In this document: piece after piece, positions 8,507 through 18,145 of the stretch
Layout: each line of letters begins with the position of its first letter
Position numbering within the stretch: the first letter of the stretch is position 1
DNA from: Methylopila henanensis
GTDB taxonomy: Bacteria > Pseudomonadota > Alphaproteobacteria > Rhizobiales > Methylopilaceae
DNA length: 64,000 nt
Direction of reading: 5' to 3'
Assembly: GCF_042681025.1 (NCBI RefSeq)
Contig: NZ_JBHUER010000001.1
Span: forward strand, 186,001-250,000
Notes under the pieces: generated by a model
Databases searched by the model: none
Told to the model about the DNA's origin: nothing
Seen by the model: only the letters and a program-made list of their open reading frames with translations
Program-made: the position numbers and the translations under genes

Positions 8507-11500
8507 ATGACCCTCAAGCCCGACGCCCTTCTGACCCTCGCTCCCGTCACCGTCACCAACGTGCCGGACGGGTTCGACGCGCTGATCCTTGCCGACCTCG
8601 CGCGGGCGATGGCCGCGCGCGCGCATGACGCCGCCGGCGTCGTCTTCGTCGCGCGCGACAGTCAGCGGCTGGCGGCCATGGAGCGGGCGCTCGACTTCGT
8701 CGCGCCGGAGGTTGAGCGGCTGACGTTCCCGGCCTGGGACTGCCAGCCCTACGACCGGGTGTCGCCCAACGCCGCCGTGATCGCGCAGCGGACGACGACG
8801 CTGGCGCGCCTCGCCCGCACCCGCGGCGGCGACAAGCCGCGCATCGTGCTGACCAGCGTCAACGCCGCGCTCCAGCGCGTCGCCACGCCGGAAGCGGTCG
8901 CGCGGCAGAGCTTTTCCGCCGCGCCCGGCAACGTCGTCGACCTGAAGAAGCTCGCGGACTGGCTCGAGATCAACGGCTTCCTGCGCTCGTCGACGGTGCG
9001 CGACTATGGCGAGTACGCCATCCGCGGCGGCATCGTCGATCTGTTCCCCGCCGGGCACGCCGAACCGATCCGGCTCGATTTCTTCGGCGACGTGCTGGAG
9101 ACGATCCGGCCGTTCGATCCCGAGACCCAGCGCTCCACCGGCCAGCTTCGCGCGCTCGATCTGGTGCCGATGTCGGAGGTGCAGCTCACCAGCGACACGA
9201 TCCGCCGTTTCCGCCAGGCCTACGCCGCGACCTTCGGCGCGCCGACGCGCGACGACCAGCTCTACGCCGCGATCAGCGAGGGCCGCCGCTATCCGGGTCT
9301 CGAGCACTGGCTGCCGCTGTTCGCCGACCGGCTCTCCACGCTGTTCGACCATGTGGCGGACGCGCGCGTGGTGCTCGACCCGCTGGCGGACGACGCGGCC
9401 GGCGAGCGGCTCGCGCTGATCGCGGACTATTACGACGCCCGGGTCACGCAGCTTCGCCAGGACAGGGACGGCGGCGCCTACAAGCCGCTGCCGCCGGACG
9501 CGCTCTACCTCAAGCCCGAGGAATGGCGCGAGCGGCTGGAGCAGGTGGCGCCGGTTCGGCTGACGCCGTTCGCGCTGCCGCCCGGGCAGGGCGGCAGCGT
9601 GCTCGACGCCGGCGCCCGCGCCGGCCGCAGCTTCGCTGCGGAGCGGGCGGACGAGAACGCCAACGTCTTCGACGCGGTCGTCGCGCATATCCGCGAGCTG
9701 AAGCAGGACGGCAGACGGGTCGTCGTGGCGGCGTGGAGCGACGGCGCGCGCGACCGGCTGAAGACGGTGCTCGCCGACCATGGGCTCGCAAGCGGTCGGG
9801 AGGTCCGGAACTGGCGCGAGGCCGTCGGCCTGCCGAAGGACGCGGTGGCCTTCGGCGTGCTTGGAATCGAGCACGGCTTCGAGACCGGCGACGTGGCCGT
9901 CGTCGCCGAGCAGGACATTCTTGGCGACCGGCTGGTCCGCGCCAAGGCGAAGAGGCGGCGTCCGCAGGATTACCTCACCGAGGCGGCCGGCCTGGCGGCG
10001 GGCGATCTCGTGGTGCACGTGGATCACGGCATCGGCCGCTTCGTGGGCCTCAAGACCATCGAGGCAGCCGGCGCGCCGCACGACTGCGTCGAGCTGCATT
10101 ACGCCGACAAGGCCAAGCTGTTCCTGCCGGTCGAGAACATCGAGCTGCTGACGCGCTACGGCTCGGAGGAGACCGAGGCGGTTCTCGACCGGCTCGGCGG
10201 CGCCGGCTGGCAGTCGCGCAAGGCGCGGATGAAGAACCGCATCCGCGAGATGGCGGGCGAGCTGATCAAGATCGCCGCCGCGCGCATGACCAAGGAGGCG
10301 CCGCGCGCCGTCCCGCCGGAAGGGCTCTACGACGAGTTCTGCGCGCGCTTCCCCTACGACGAAACCGAGGACCAACAGGCCGCGATCGACGCTGTGCTGG
10401 ACGATCTCGCCGCCGGCCGCCCGATGGACCGGCTGATCTGCGGCGACGTCGGCTTCGGCAAGACCGAGGTCGCGCTGCGCGCCGCTTTCGTGGTCGCGAT
10501 GAGCGGGCGGCAGGTGGCGGTCATCGTCCCCACCACGCTGCTCGCGCGCCAGCACTTCAAGACCTTCGCCGAACGCTTCCGGGGCCTGCCGCTGAAGGTG
10601 CGTCAGGCCTCGCGCTTCGTCTCGCAGAAGGAGCTCAACGAGACCAAGAGGGGTCTCGCGTCCGGCGACATCGACATCGTGGTCGGCACCCATGCGCTCT
10701 TGGGCAAGACCATCGGCTTCAAGGACCTCGGCCTCGTGATCGTCGACGAGGAGCAGCACTTCGGCGTCGGCCACAAGGAGAAGATGAAGCAGCTCCGCGC
10801 CGAGGTGCATGTGCTGACCCTCTCCGCGACGCCGATTCCGCGTACGCTTCAGCTCGCGCTCACCGGCGTGCGGGAGTTGTCGATGATCGCGACCCCGCCG
10901 GTCGATCGCCTCGCCGTGCGCAGCTTCGTCGCGCCGTTTGATCCGCTGATCGTGCGCGAGGCGCTGCTGCGCGAGCGCTATCGCGGCGGCCAGTCGTTCT
11001 TCGTCTGCCCGCACATCGAGGATCTCGCCACGGCCCGCGCCTTCCTTGAAAGCCAGGTGCCTGAGGTGAAGTTCGTGGTCGCGAACGGCCAAATGGCGGC
11101 CGGCGACCTCGAGCAGGCGATGACCGACTTCTACGAGGGGCGCTACGACGTGCTGCTCTCGACCGCGATCGTCGAATCGGGTCTCGACATCCCGAACGCC
11201 AACACGCTGGTGGTCTACCGCGCCGACATGTTCGGCCTCGCCGCGCTCTACCAGCTTCGCGGCCGCGTGGGTCGCGCCAAGACGCGCGCCTACGCGCTGT
11301 TCACGGTGCCGGCCAACAAGGCTCCGACCGTCAACGCCGAACGCCGGCTCAAGGTGCTGCAGTCCCTCGAGGGGCTCGGCGCCGGCTTCCAGCTCGCGAG
11401 CCACGACCTCGACATCCGGGGCGCCGGCAACCTGCTGGGCGAAGAGCAGTCCGGCCACATCCGGGAGGTCGGCTACGAGCTCTATCAGCAGATGCTAGAG

Positions 11501-12019
11501 GACGCCGTCGAAAGCCTGAAGGAGGGCGGGGCGGCCGTCGTCGCAGACCAGTGGTCGCCGCAGATCACCCTCGGCGCGCCGGTGATGATCCCCGAAGAGT
11601 TTGTCGGCGATCTCGCGGTTCGCCTGTCGCTCTACCGGCGCCTCGCCGAGATCGACACCGACGAGGGCCTCGATTCGTTCGCGGCCGAACTGGCGGATCG
11701 CTTCGGGCCGCTGCCGAGCGAGGTGAAGCAGCTGCTGGAGATCGCCGCGATCAAGGCGCTCTGCCGCCGCGCCAATGTGGAGAAGATCGACGCCGGCCCG
11801 AAGGGCGTGGTGCTGTCGTTCCGCGACAACTCCTTCGCCAATCCGGACGGCCTCGTCATGCACATCGCGCGCGAGGAAGGCCCGAACGCCAAGGTGCGGC
11901 CTGACATGAAGATCGTGTTCAAGCGCGAATGGCCGACGGTCGAGAAGCGGCTTAAAGGCGCCGCGAAGCTGCTCCGCGATCTCGTGAAGATCGCCGAGGT
12001 CGGCAAGAAGGCGGCGTGA
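8507..12019 (+). CDS. mfd: Transcription-repair coupling factor Mfd
   Basis: DNA translocase that removes RNA polymerase stalled at lesions and recruits UvrA. 1170 residues, normal size. In order: an N-terminal UvrB-like module (about 1-450, with YDRVSPN and SSTVRDYGEYAIRGGI), a CarD/RID polymerase-binding domain (about 490-560, LVVHVDHGIGRFVGL), then the RecG-like motor with Walker A GDVGFGKTEVA, Walker B VDEEQHFGV, TLSATPIPRT and the helicase C motif QLRGRVGR, and a C-terminal TRCF domain. The ATG at 8507 after GGAACG gives the usual N-terminus; the frame is open upstream but runs through the palindromic repeat. It complements uvrA found further on in the window. Confidence 0.97.
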   Translation: MTLKPDALLTLAPVTVTNVPDGFDALILADLARAMAARAHDAAGVVFVARDSQRLAAMERALDFVAPEVERLTFPAWDCQPYDRVSPNAAVIAQRTTTLARLARTRGGDKPRIVLTSVNAALQRVATPEAVARQSFSAAPGNVVDLKKLADWLEINGFLRSSTVRDYGEYAIRGGIVDLFPAGHAEPIRLDFFGDVLETIRPFDPETQRSTGQLRALDLVPMSEVQLTSDTIRRFRQAYAATFGAPTRDDQLYAAISEGRRYPGLEHWLPLFADRLSTLFDHVADARVVLDPLADDAAGERLALIADYYDARVTQLRQDRDGGAYKPLPPDALYLKPEEWRERLEQVAPVRLTPFALPPGQGGSVLDAGARAGRSFAAERADENANVFDAVVAHIRELKQDGRRVVVAAWSDGARDRLKTVLADHGLASGREVRNWREAVGLPKDAVAFGVLGIEHGFETGDVAVVAEQDILGDRLVRAKAKRRRPQDYLTEAAGLAAGDLVVHVDHGIGRFVGLKTIEAAGAPHDCVELHYADKAKLFLPVENIELLTRYGSEETEAVLDRLGGAGWQSRKARMKNRIREMAGELIKIAAARMTKEAPRAVPPEGLYDEFCARFPYDETEDQQAAIDAVLDDLAAGRPMDRLICGDVGFGKTEVALRAAFVVAMSGRQVAVIVPTTLLARQHFKTFAERFRGLPLKVRQASRFVSQKELNETKRGLASGDIDIVVGTHALLGKTIGFKDLGLVIVDEEQHFGVGHKEKMKQLRAEVHVLTLSATPIPRTLQLALTGVRELSMIATPPVDRLAVRSFVAPFDPLIVREALLRERYRGGQSFFVCPHIEDLATARAFLESQVPEVKFVVANGQMAAGDLEQAMTDFYEGRYDVLLSTAIVESGLDIPNANTLVVYRADMFGLAALYQLRGRVGRAKTRAYALFTVPANKAPTVNAERRLKVLQSLEGLGAGFQLASHDLDIRGAGNLLGEEQSGHIREVGYELYQQMLEDAVESLKEGGAAVVADQWSPQITLGAPVMIPEEFVGDLAVRLSLYRRLAEIDTDEGLDSFAAELADRFGPLPSEVKQLLEIAAIKALCRRANVEKIDAGPKGVVLSFRDNSFANPDGLVMHIAREEGPNAKVRPDMKIVFKREWPTVEKRLKGAAKLLRDLVKIAEVGKKAA

Positions 12020-12068
12020 ACGTCCTAGCCGTTCCTCCTGCGCGCAGCAGGCGAGGGGCGAGGGTCGT

Positions 12069-12638
12069 TCAGAACCAGCGCTCGTTGACGGTGATGGTGT
12101 CGCCCGGCCGGACCGGATAGGTCAGCGGCACCTCGGCCTTGTACACCCTGTCGCCGTGGCGACGGGTGAGCTCGACCCGGTCCTTGACGGCGCGGGGGGA
12201 GAAGCCGCTCGCGATCGCGACCGCGTTCTGCGCGGTCATGCCCACGACGTAAGGGTATTGCCCGGCGTTGTTGACCTCGCCGAGAATGTAGAACGGGCGG
12301 TAGCCCTCGATCTCGACCGACACGTTCGGATCGCGCAGGAAGCCGGTCTTGAGCTTGGCCTCGAGGCCGGTGCGCACCTGGTCCGGCGTCTTGTTCACGA
12401 CCTCATAGCGGCCCACCAGCGGCATGGCGATGCGGCCGTCGGCCTCGACGGTGTAGCTGTTCGAGAGGTTCGGCTGGCCGAACACGTTGATGCGCAGCCG
12501 GTCGCCTGTGGCGAGAACGTAGGGCTCGTCGAAGGCCGCCGCGAGAGGCGGGGGGACCGCCCGCGGTCCGGCGCAGCCCGCCAAAGCGAGGGCGAGCGCC
12601 AGAGAAGCCAAGCAAACACGCGGCATGTCGAACCCCAT
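12069..12638 (-). CDS. Polysaccharide export lipoprotein (Wza family)
   Basis: Outer-membrane lipoprotein of the polysaccharide biosynthesis/export family. After a short N-region there is a hydrophobic segment and lipobox LALAGC, so the mature protein would begin at a lipidated Cys. The Poly_export domain follows (YVLATGDRLRINVFGQPNLSN, VEADGRIAMPLVG), then SLBB-like repeats (YILGEVNNAGQYPYVVGMTAQ). About 189 residues if started at 12638; ATG 12626 is an equally plausible start four codons later. It is short relative to Wza (about 380) and resembles the compact Rhizobiales type. It is divergent from the Wzc-like gene, with which it would form the export channel. The two genes share a 157-base promoter region. 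Confidence 0.87.
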   Translation of the reverse strand: MGFDMPRVCLASLALALALAGCAGPRAVPPPLAAAFDEPYVLATGDRLRINVFGQPNLSNSYTVEADGRIAMPLVGRYEVVNKTPDQVRTGLEAKLKTGFLRDPNVSVEIEGYRPFYILGEVNNAGQYPYVVGMTAQNAVAIASGFSPRAVKDRVELTRRHGDRVYKAEVPLTYPVRPGDTITVNERWF

Positions 12639-12795
12639 CGCCGGCCACCAAGGTTTACGGTTAGTTACCGGAACAGGGTTAACAATCGGTTGTCTCGCCT
12701 TAAGGGCCGATGTCGAATGATTAACGCGTCGGCAACCATGTTCGTGATGTTTTGGACTCACGAACGGTCAGCGGCATTAGGAATCGGGTCCAGCC
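12639..12795. promoter_or_regulatory. Divergent intergenic region between Wza-like and Wzc-like genes
   Basis: This 157-base stretch is clearly richer in A+T than its surroundings (runs such as GGTTAACAATCGG and GAATGATTAACG) and must hold promoters for both directions. I cannot place a convincing -35/-10 pair or a perfect operator. Confidence 0.4.
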
Positions 12796-14997
12796 ATGTC
12801 GGAGCGCGGCAGCCATCGCGGAGAGGAGCTTCCCGAAGCCGGGGAGATCGATCTGCGCGTCCTCGGCGCCGGCATCTGGCGACGCCGGCTCTGGATCATC
12901 GGCCCGACCATCGTCGCGACGCTGCTCGCGATCGCCTTCGTGCAGCTGACGTCGCCTTACTTCCGTTCGTCCGCCCTGGTGCTGATCGAGAACAAGGCCT
13001 CGCTCGCGCCGGGCGGAGCGGGGGCTGAGCGCGAGACCTCGCTGCCGGACGAACAGGCGGTCGCGACGCAGGTGCAGTTCATCGAGTCCCGCGACCTCGT
13101 TCGCAAGGTCGCGCGCGACCTCGATCTCGGACGCGATCCCGAGTTCGCCGCCAAGGGCGACCGCTCGCTGGCCCGGCGCCTGCTGGGCTTCCTCGGCTTC
13201 GCTTCGCCCGACGACAACCAGCCGATCAGCGAGCAGGTGGTCGACAAGGTCGCCGAGAACCTGTCCGCCTATCCGGTCTCCGGCGCGCGCGTGATCGGCG
13301 TCGAGTTCGTCTCGACCAGTCCGGACACGGCCGCGCGGGTCGCGAACGGCTTCGTCGACGCCTTCTTCGACGTCCAGCGCGAAGCGAAGCGCGACGTGAA
13401 CCGGCAGGCGACGACCTACTTCTCCGGCGAGATCGAGCAGCTTCGCCAGCGCGTCGCCGACGCCGAGGGCAAGGTCGAGGCGTTCCGCTCGCAGGCAGGC
13501 CTTCTCGTGGGGCAGAACAACACCACGCTCGCAGCCCAGCAGCTCGGCGAAAGCAGCACGCAGCTCGGCACCGCGCGGACCCAGCAGGCCGAGGCGCGCG
13601 CCAAGGCCGACGCGATCCGCGACTCTCTGCGCGCCGGCCGCGCGGCGGAAGCGCTCGACATCGCGAATTCCGACGTGGTCCGCGCGCTCGTGCAGCAGCG
13701 GTCGCAGCTTGCGGCGCAGATCGCGAGCGAGGGCCGCACCCTGCTCGGCCAGCATCCGCGCATGCGCGAGCTGGCCGCCCAGCTCGCGGGCCTCGACGGC
13801 CAGATCCGCAACGAAGCCGAGAAGCTCGCCCGCGCCTACGAGAACGAAGCCAAGACGGCCGGCGCCCGCGTCGCCGCGCTGTCCGCCGCGCTCGACGCCC
13901 AGAAGCAGAACGCGGCGACCGCGAACGAGCGCGACGTCGAGCTTCGCGCGCTCGAACGCGAGGCCCGCGCGGCCCGCGACCTGCTCGAGCAGATGCTGGC
14001 CCGCTACCGCGAAGCGGCCGCCCGCGACAACCCCGACGCGCTGATGGCGGACGCCCGCATCATCTCGCGCGCCGCCGCGCCGACGGAGGCCTACTTCCCC
14101 AAGAAGGCGCCGACGGTGGCGCTCGCGGCCATCGCCGCCTTCGTGCTGGCGCTGTTCGCCGCGGCCACCGCCGAAGTCTTCGGCGGCGGGGCGCGCCGGC
14201 GCGACGGCGTGGCCGCCGCTCCCCCGCCGCCGCCCGCGATCGGCGAGGTTCCCGTGTTCGGCCGGCTGCACGGACCGCAGCCGTCCGCGCAGGCCGAGAC
14301 AAAGCCGTCGGCAGAGCCGACGCCGACCGAAGCGTCCGCGAAGCGCGCGGCGCCGGCGCTGTCGCCGCAGCGGATCGACGCGATCGAGGTCGCCGACGCC
14401 ACGCTGGTGGCCGCGCTGGCGCGCCAGCTCGCCTCGATGCCGACCACGGACGGCGCGCTGCGCATCCTGGCGGCCGGGGCCCATCCCGGCGTGCGCGTCG
14501 ACGAGGTGGTGACGGAGCTCGCCCGAACCATGTCGGAATCCGGCCGCCGCGTCGTGGCGGTGGACGCCGGCGGTGGCGCGCCGCGCCCCGCCGACGCCGA
14601 CCGCGGGCCAGGCCTTGCGGAACTGCTGGCGGGCTCCGCCACCTTCGCGCAGGCGATCCACCGTGATCCCGGCTCCCGCGTCCATGTGGTGCCGCGCGGC
14701 GAGGCCTCGTTCGACGAGCTCGACCGGGCGTCGCAGGCCCGCGTCGGCGTGGTGCTCGACGCTCTGGCGCTGACCTATGACTTCGTGCTGCTCACGGCTG
14801 CGCCGGGCGCCGCGGTCTCCGACATCTTTTCGCAGCAGGCCTCCGCCGCGATCCTCGTCTCGAACGCCGGCGCCGGCGATCTCGCCACCGTCGAGGCCCA
14901 CGACAAGCTGAAGTCCCACGGCATCGAGGACGTCGTCGTGCTGCTGGTGCGCGACGGCGACGGCGCGCCCGAAGGCGGCTCGCGGCTCGCGGCCTGA
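12796..14997 (+). CDS. Wzc/GumC-like polysaccharide co-polymerase with degenerate tyrosine-kinase domain
   Basis: 733-residue inner-membrane protein. A Wzz domain opens after GEIDLRVLGAGIWRRR; TM1 is at about 32-51. A long periplasmic coiled coil (about 205-415) is followed by TM2 at about 438-458, a Pro/Ala-rich linker, and a cytoplasmic domain from about 540 shaped like a BY-kinase. That domain has no P-loop: where GxxGxGKS is expected (about 557-575) it reads AGAHPGVRVDEVV. Walker A' is reduced to VVAVDAGGG, Walker B to YDFVLLTAAPG, and there is no C-terminal tyrosine cluster. It would therefore regulate chain length without autophosphorylation. It pairs with the divergent Wza-like lipoprotein; no glycosyltransferase or Wzx/Wzy genes are adjacent. 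Confidence 0.87.
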   Translation: MSERGSHRGEELPEAGEIDLRVLGAGIWRRRLWIIGPTIVATLLAIAFVQLTSPYFRSSALVLIENKASLAPGGAGAERETSLPDEQAVATQVQFIESRDLVRKVARDLDLGRDPEFAAKGDRSLARRLLGFLGFASPDDNQPISEQVVDKVAENLSAYPVSGARVIGVEFVSTSPDTAARVANGFVDAFFDVQREAKRDVNRQATTYFSGEIEQLRQRVADAEGKVEAFRSQAGLLVGQNNTTLAAQQLGESSTQLGTARTQQAEARAKADAIRDSLRAGRAAEALDIANSDVVRALVQQRSQLAAQIASEGRTLLGQHPRMRELAAQLAGLDGQIRNEAEKLARAYENEAKTAGARVAALSAALDAQKQNAATANERDVELRALEREARAARDLLEQMLARYREAAARDNPDALMADARIISRAAAPTEAYFPKKAPTVALAAIAAFVLALFAAATAEVFGGGARRRDGVAAAPPPPPAIGEVPVFGRLHGPQPSAQAETKPSAEPTPTEASAKRAAPALSPQRIDAIEVADATLVAALARQLASMPTTDGALRILAAGAHPGVRVDEVVTELARTMSESGRRVVAVDAGGGAPRPADADRGPGLAELLAGSATFAQAIHRDPGSRVHVVPRGEASFDELDRASQARVGVVLDALALTYDFVLLTAAPGAAVSDIFSQQASAAILVSNAGAGDLATVEAHDKLKSHGIEDVVVLLVRDGDGAPEGGSRLAA

Positions 14998-15115
14998 CGC
15001 CGCCAGCCTCACGATCCCGAAGACCAACAGGACGAGCGCCGGCGCGGCGCTATATCCCGCTCGCCCGTTCGCCGCATCCGCGGCGGGCGGGAGGAAAGTG
15101 GGAGGAAGTCCGATC

Positions 15116-15979
15116 ATGCGTCTGTCCGCGTCGCTCGCCGTCGCCGCAACCGTTGCGCTCGTCTGCCCGGCATGGGCCGCGGAGCCTGAGAAGCTCTGGG
15201 AGGTCGGCGGTCTGCAGGAGCCGGAATCCGTGCTCCCGGACGGCGACGTGCTCTACGTCAGCAACGTGGTCGGCGGCTTCCGGGACAAGGACGGCGTCGG
15301 CTTCATCTCGAAGGTCTCGCCCGACGGGCGGATGCTCGAGCTGGAGTGGGTGTCGGGCCTGAACGCGCCGAAAGGGTTGGGCAAGGTCGGCGGCACGCTC
15401 TACGTGGCCGACATCGACGAACTGGTGGCGATCGACGTCGCCGCGGGCAAGGTCGCGAAACGTTATCCGGCCAAGGGCGCCGTGTTTCTCAACGACGTCG
15501 CCGCCGCGCCGGACGGGCGCGTGTTCGTGTCGGACACCGGGACCAACACGATCTGGAAGCTTGAGGGCGGCGTCTTCGCCCCCTGGGTCGAGGGCGAGGC
15601 GCTCAAGGGTCCGAACGGCCTGCTGGTGGAGGTCGACCGGCTGCTGGTCGCCGGGATCGGCAGGACGCCGAAGGAGGGCGACGCCGGAACGCCGGCCAAC
15701 CTGATCGCGGTTCCGTTCGCGACGAAGACGCCGAAAGACCTCGGGGACGGTTCGCCGGTCGGGTTCCTCGACGGCCTCGCCCGGACGGCCGACGGCGTCT
15801 ATCTCGCGACCGACTACGTCCGCGGGCCGCTCTATGAGATCAAGTCCGACGGCTCGTTCCGGACCCTGATCGACGGTTTCGGCCCTGGCACGGCCGATCT
15901 CGCCTATGACGCGGGATCAAAGATCGCCTTCATCCCGTTGTCGCGCGACAAAAAACTGGTGGCGTACCGGCTCCCCTGA
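15116..15979 (+). CDS. Secreted SMP-30/gluconolactonase-like beta-propeller protein
   Basis: 287 residues with a signal peptide (LAVAATVALVCPAWAAEP) and repeated propeller blades such as LPDGDVLYVSNVVGGF, GGTLYVADIDELVAID and APDGRVFVSDTGTNTIW, the SMP-30/strictosidine-synthase fold. The blades carry the Asp/Asn residues that bind a divalent metal in the family (for instance FLNDVAAAPDG and GPNGLL). The ATG at 15116 has GGAGGA at spacing 9; an earlier in-frame ATG at 15098 is less suitable. Likely a periplasmic lactonase or sugar-binding protein; the substrate is not deducible. It stands alone, 118 bases after the Wzc-like gene. Confidence 0.82.
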   Translation: MRLSASLAVAATVALVCPAWAAEPEKLWEVGGLQEPESVLPDGDVLYVSNVVGGFRDKDGVGFISKVSPDGRMLELEWVSGLNAPKGLGKVGGTLYVADIDELVAIDVAAGKVAKRYPAKGAVFLNDVAAAPDGRVFVSDTGTNTIWKLEGGVFAPWVEGEALKGPNGLLVEVDRLLVAGIGRTPKEGDAGTPANLIAVPFATKTPKDLGDGSPVGFLDGLARTADGVYLATDYVRGPLYEIKSDGSFRTLIDGFGPGTADLAYDAGSKIAFIPLSRDKKLVAYRLP

Positions 15980-16426
15980 GCGTCCAAGCCGCGGCCGGAT
16001 TAAGAACGGGGATGCCGTCGTTTCTCATGCGGCCGCCGCAGAGGTGGGGGCGAAAGCGCCACGCTGCGCTCGGCCTCGATGGCGGCTCCCGTCAGCCTGT
16101 CGCACGCCAAGCCGACCTGGTGCGCGGCCACTGCCTGCGGCGTCACGAGATCAGCGATGTGCCAGAAAGATTCCCGACCGGCTGGCGGATGAGACGGACG
16201 ATCCGGAGCGGGCCGCCGCACGGATCGGCTTGGCGATCATCGAGGGCGGGCGGCTGACAGGCTGGGAACGCGAGGGACGAAGCTCGCCAGAGGTCGAAAT
16301 GCGCGGGCAAGGTTATCGATCGATCTCGATGACCGGTTGCAATGAACGATCGCCCCTCTCGGATCAGAGTTTTGACTTAAACTTTAGTTTAATAATAAAT
16401 TAGTTCGTCTGAGCGAGTGTCCGAAG
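15980..16426. other. Gene-free stretch before the chemoreceptor
   Basis: About 450 bases with no gene I can support. Several short open frames cross it, but they lack start signals and family features. The last 60 bases are markedly A+T-rich and probably hold the chemoreceptor promoter, listed separately. Confidence 0.5.
16372..16401 (+). promoter_or_regulatory. A+T-rich promoter with palindrome upstream of chemoreceptor
   Basis: A TTGACT at 16372-16377 is followed at 18 bases by TAAATT (16396-16401), a possible -35/-10 pair. Overlapping it is an inverted repeat TTAAACT (16377-16383) and AGTTTAA (16386-16392), placed in the spacer where a repressor would block polymerase. The block is nearly pure A+T in an otherwise GC-rich region. 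Confidence 0.45.
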
Positions 16427-16459
16427 GTGTCCGTTAACCGCCTCCGCGACGAGTTCTCC

Positions 16460-18145
16460 ATGCTGAAGACCGCCACCATCCGACGTAAGCTGAACCTCGC
16501 GTTCGGCGGCCTCGTCGTTCTCGTCGCAGGTCTCGGCGGGTTCGCGCTCTATGAGCTTGGCCAAGTCAACAGCGCCGCCGAGGATCTTCGCGCAAGCCGG
16601 CTGCCGACCACGCAGATTCTGGGCAAGATGCAGGTCGCGACGCTGCGCCTGCGCATCAACGGCGGCCGCTTGATCTCCGCGGATACGCCCGCGCTCCGGG
16701 ACGAGATCGCGGCGACGCTGGCGAAGCGGGAGAGCGAACTCGTCGAGCTTCAGTCGCAGTACGTGGGGCAGACCATCACGCCGGCCGAGAAGGAGGCCTA
16801 CGTCGCCTTCGAGCAGGGCCGCGCGGCCTACGGCCGGCTCCAGAGCGAGATGAACGCGCTGGCCGCGGCCGGCGACGTCGTCGGCGCGCAGCGGATGTAC
16901 AACACCACCATGTCGACCGCGAGCAACGCCGCGCTGTCCGAACTGCAGAAGCTGATCGACCTCAACGACGCCGCCGCCCAGCAGAGCGGCGCCGCGGCCC
17001 AGAAGGCCTACGCGGAGGCCACGATCGCGACTGTGATCTTCGTCGCGCTCGCCATCGTCTTCGCGATTGGCGCCGCGGCGCTGCTCACGCTCAACGTCGC
17101 GCGTCCGCTGCGGCGCATGACCGACGACATGAAGCGCCTCGCCGGCGGAGATCTCTCCGTGGACGTGGTGGGCCGCGACCGCGGCGACGAGGTCGGCGGG
17201 ATGGCGCAGGCGGTCGACGTGTTCAAAGACGGCATGATCCGCGCCCGAGCGCTGGAGGAGGAGACGGCGCTCGCCCGCGCCGGCGCCGAGGCGCAGCGCA
17301 AGGCGACGATGCGCGAGATGGCCGACCGCTTCGAAGCGGCGGTGAGCGGCGTGGTCGGCACCGTGGCGGCCGCCTCCACACAGCTCCAAGGCACGGCGTC
17401 GGGCATGGACGAGGCCGCGAGCGACACCGCCCGCCGCTCCACCACAGTGGCTGCGGCCGCCGACCAGGCGGCCTCCAACGTGCAGATGGTCGCCGCCGCG
17501 GCGGAGGAGCTCGGCGCCTCCGTTCAGGAGATCGCGCGTCAGGTCCAGGGGTCGGCGGAGCTCGCCCGCGCCGCCGTCGCCGACGCCGGCGCGACCGCCG
17601 TGCTGGTGCGCGACCTCAGCGTCGCGGCGGACACGATCGGCGACGTCGTCGCGATGATCCAGGCGATCGCGAGCCAGACCAACCTGCTCGCGCTCAACGC
17701 CACCATCGAGGCCGCGCGGGCGGGCGAGGCCGGCCGCGGCTTCGCGGTGGTCGCTTCCGAAGTCAAGAACCTCGCCAGCCAGACGGCCCAGGCGACCGAG
17801 CAGATCTCGTCGCAGATCGCCCAGATCCAGCTCTCCACCACCGACGCGGTGGCCGCCATCAGCGGCATCACCAGCCGGATCGAGGAGATCTCGTCGGCGT
17901 CGAGCGCGATCGCGGCGGCCGTCGAGGAGCAGGGCGCGGCGACGCAGGAGATCGCCCGCAACGTCTCGCAGGCCGCCGTCGGCACCAACGAGGTGACCGA
18001 GAACATGGGCGCCGTGGCGAGCGCCGCGCAGGGCGCCGGGATCGCGGCGGGCGAGGTCCTCTCCTCGGCCTCGAACCTGTCCGAGCGCTCCGCCGAACTC
18101 CGGGTCGAGGTCGAGCGCTTTCTCGCCACAGTCCGGGCCGCCTGA
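16460..18145 (+). CDS. Methyl-accepting chemotaxis protein
   Basis: Transmembrane chemoreceptor of about 561 residues. TM1 is at about 10-30 (FGGLVVLVAGLGGFALYEL), then a helical periplasmic sensor of about 155 residues of four-helix-bundle type, and TM2 at about 190-212. A HAMP domain follows (ARPLRRMTDDMKRLAGGDLSV begins it), then the methyl-accepting signalling hairpin, with its tip ASQTNLLALNATIEAARAGE and GRGFAVVASEVKNLA. The start is uncertain: ATG 16460 or the in-frame GTG 16427, neither with a strong ribosome site. The ligand is unknown. No che genes are adjacent, so it is an orphan receptor feeding a pathway encoded elsewhere. Confidence 0.93.
   Translation: MLKTATIRRKLNLAFGGLVVLVAGLGGFALYELGQVNSAAEDLRASRLPTTQILGKMQVATLRLRINGGRLISADTPALRDEIAATLAKRESELVELQSQYVGQTITPAEKEAYVAFEQGRAAYGRLQSEMNALAAAGDVVGAQRMYNTTMSTASNAALSELQKLIDLNDAAAQQSGAAAQKAYAEATIATVIFVALAIVFAIGAAALLTLNVARPLRRMTDDMKRLAGGDLSVDVVGRDRGDEVGGMAQAVDVFKDGMIRARALEEETALARAGAEAQRKATMREMADRFEAAVSGVVGTVAAASTQLQGTASGMDEAASDTARRSTTVAAAADQAASNVQMVAAAAEELGASVQEIARQVQGSAELARAAVADAGATAVLVRDLSVAADTIGDVVAMIQAIASQTNLLALNATIEAARAGEAGRGFAVVASEVKNLASQTAQATEQISSQIAQIQLSTTDAVAAISGITSRIEEISSASSAIAAAVEEQGAATQEIARNVSQAAVGTNEVTENMGAVASAAQGAGIAAGEVLSSASNLSERSAELRVEVERFLATVRAA

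Noticed and set aside
8456..11458. 1000-codon open frame on the minus strand opposite mfd
   Set aside because: Antisense shadow of a well-conserved gene in a very GC-rich region; no start signal and a low-complexity Arg/Ala/Glu/Leu composition.
15906..16403. Open frame in the gap before the chemoreceptor
   Set aside because: No start signal, no family, Arg/Pro-rich; it overlaps the real propeller gene end.
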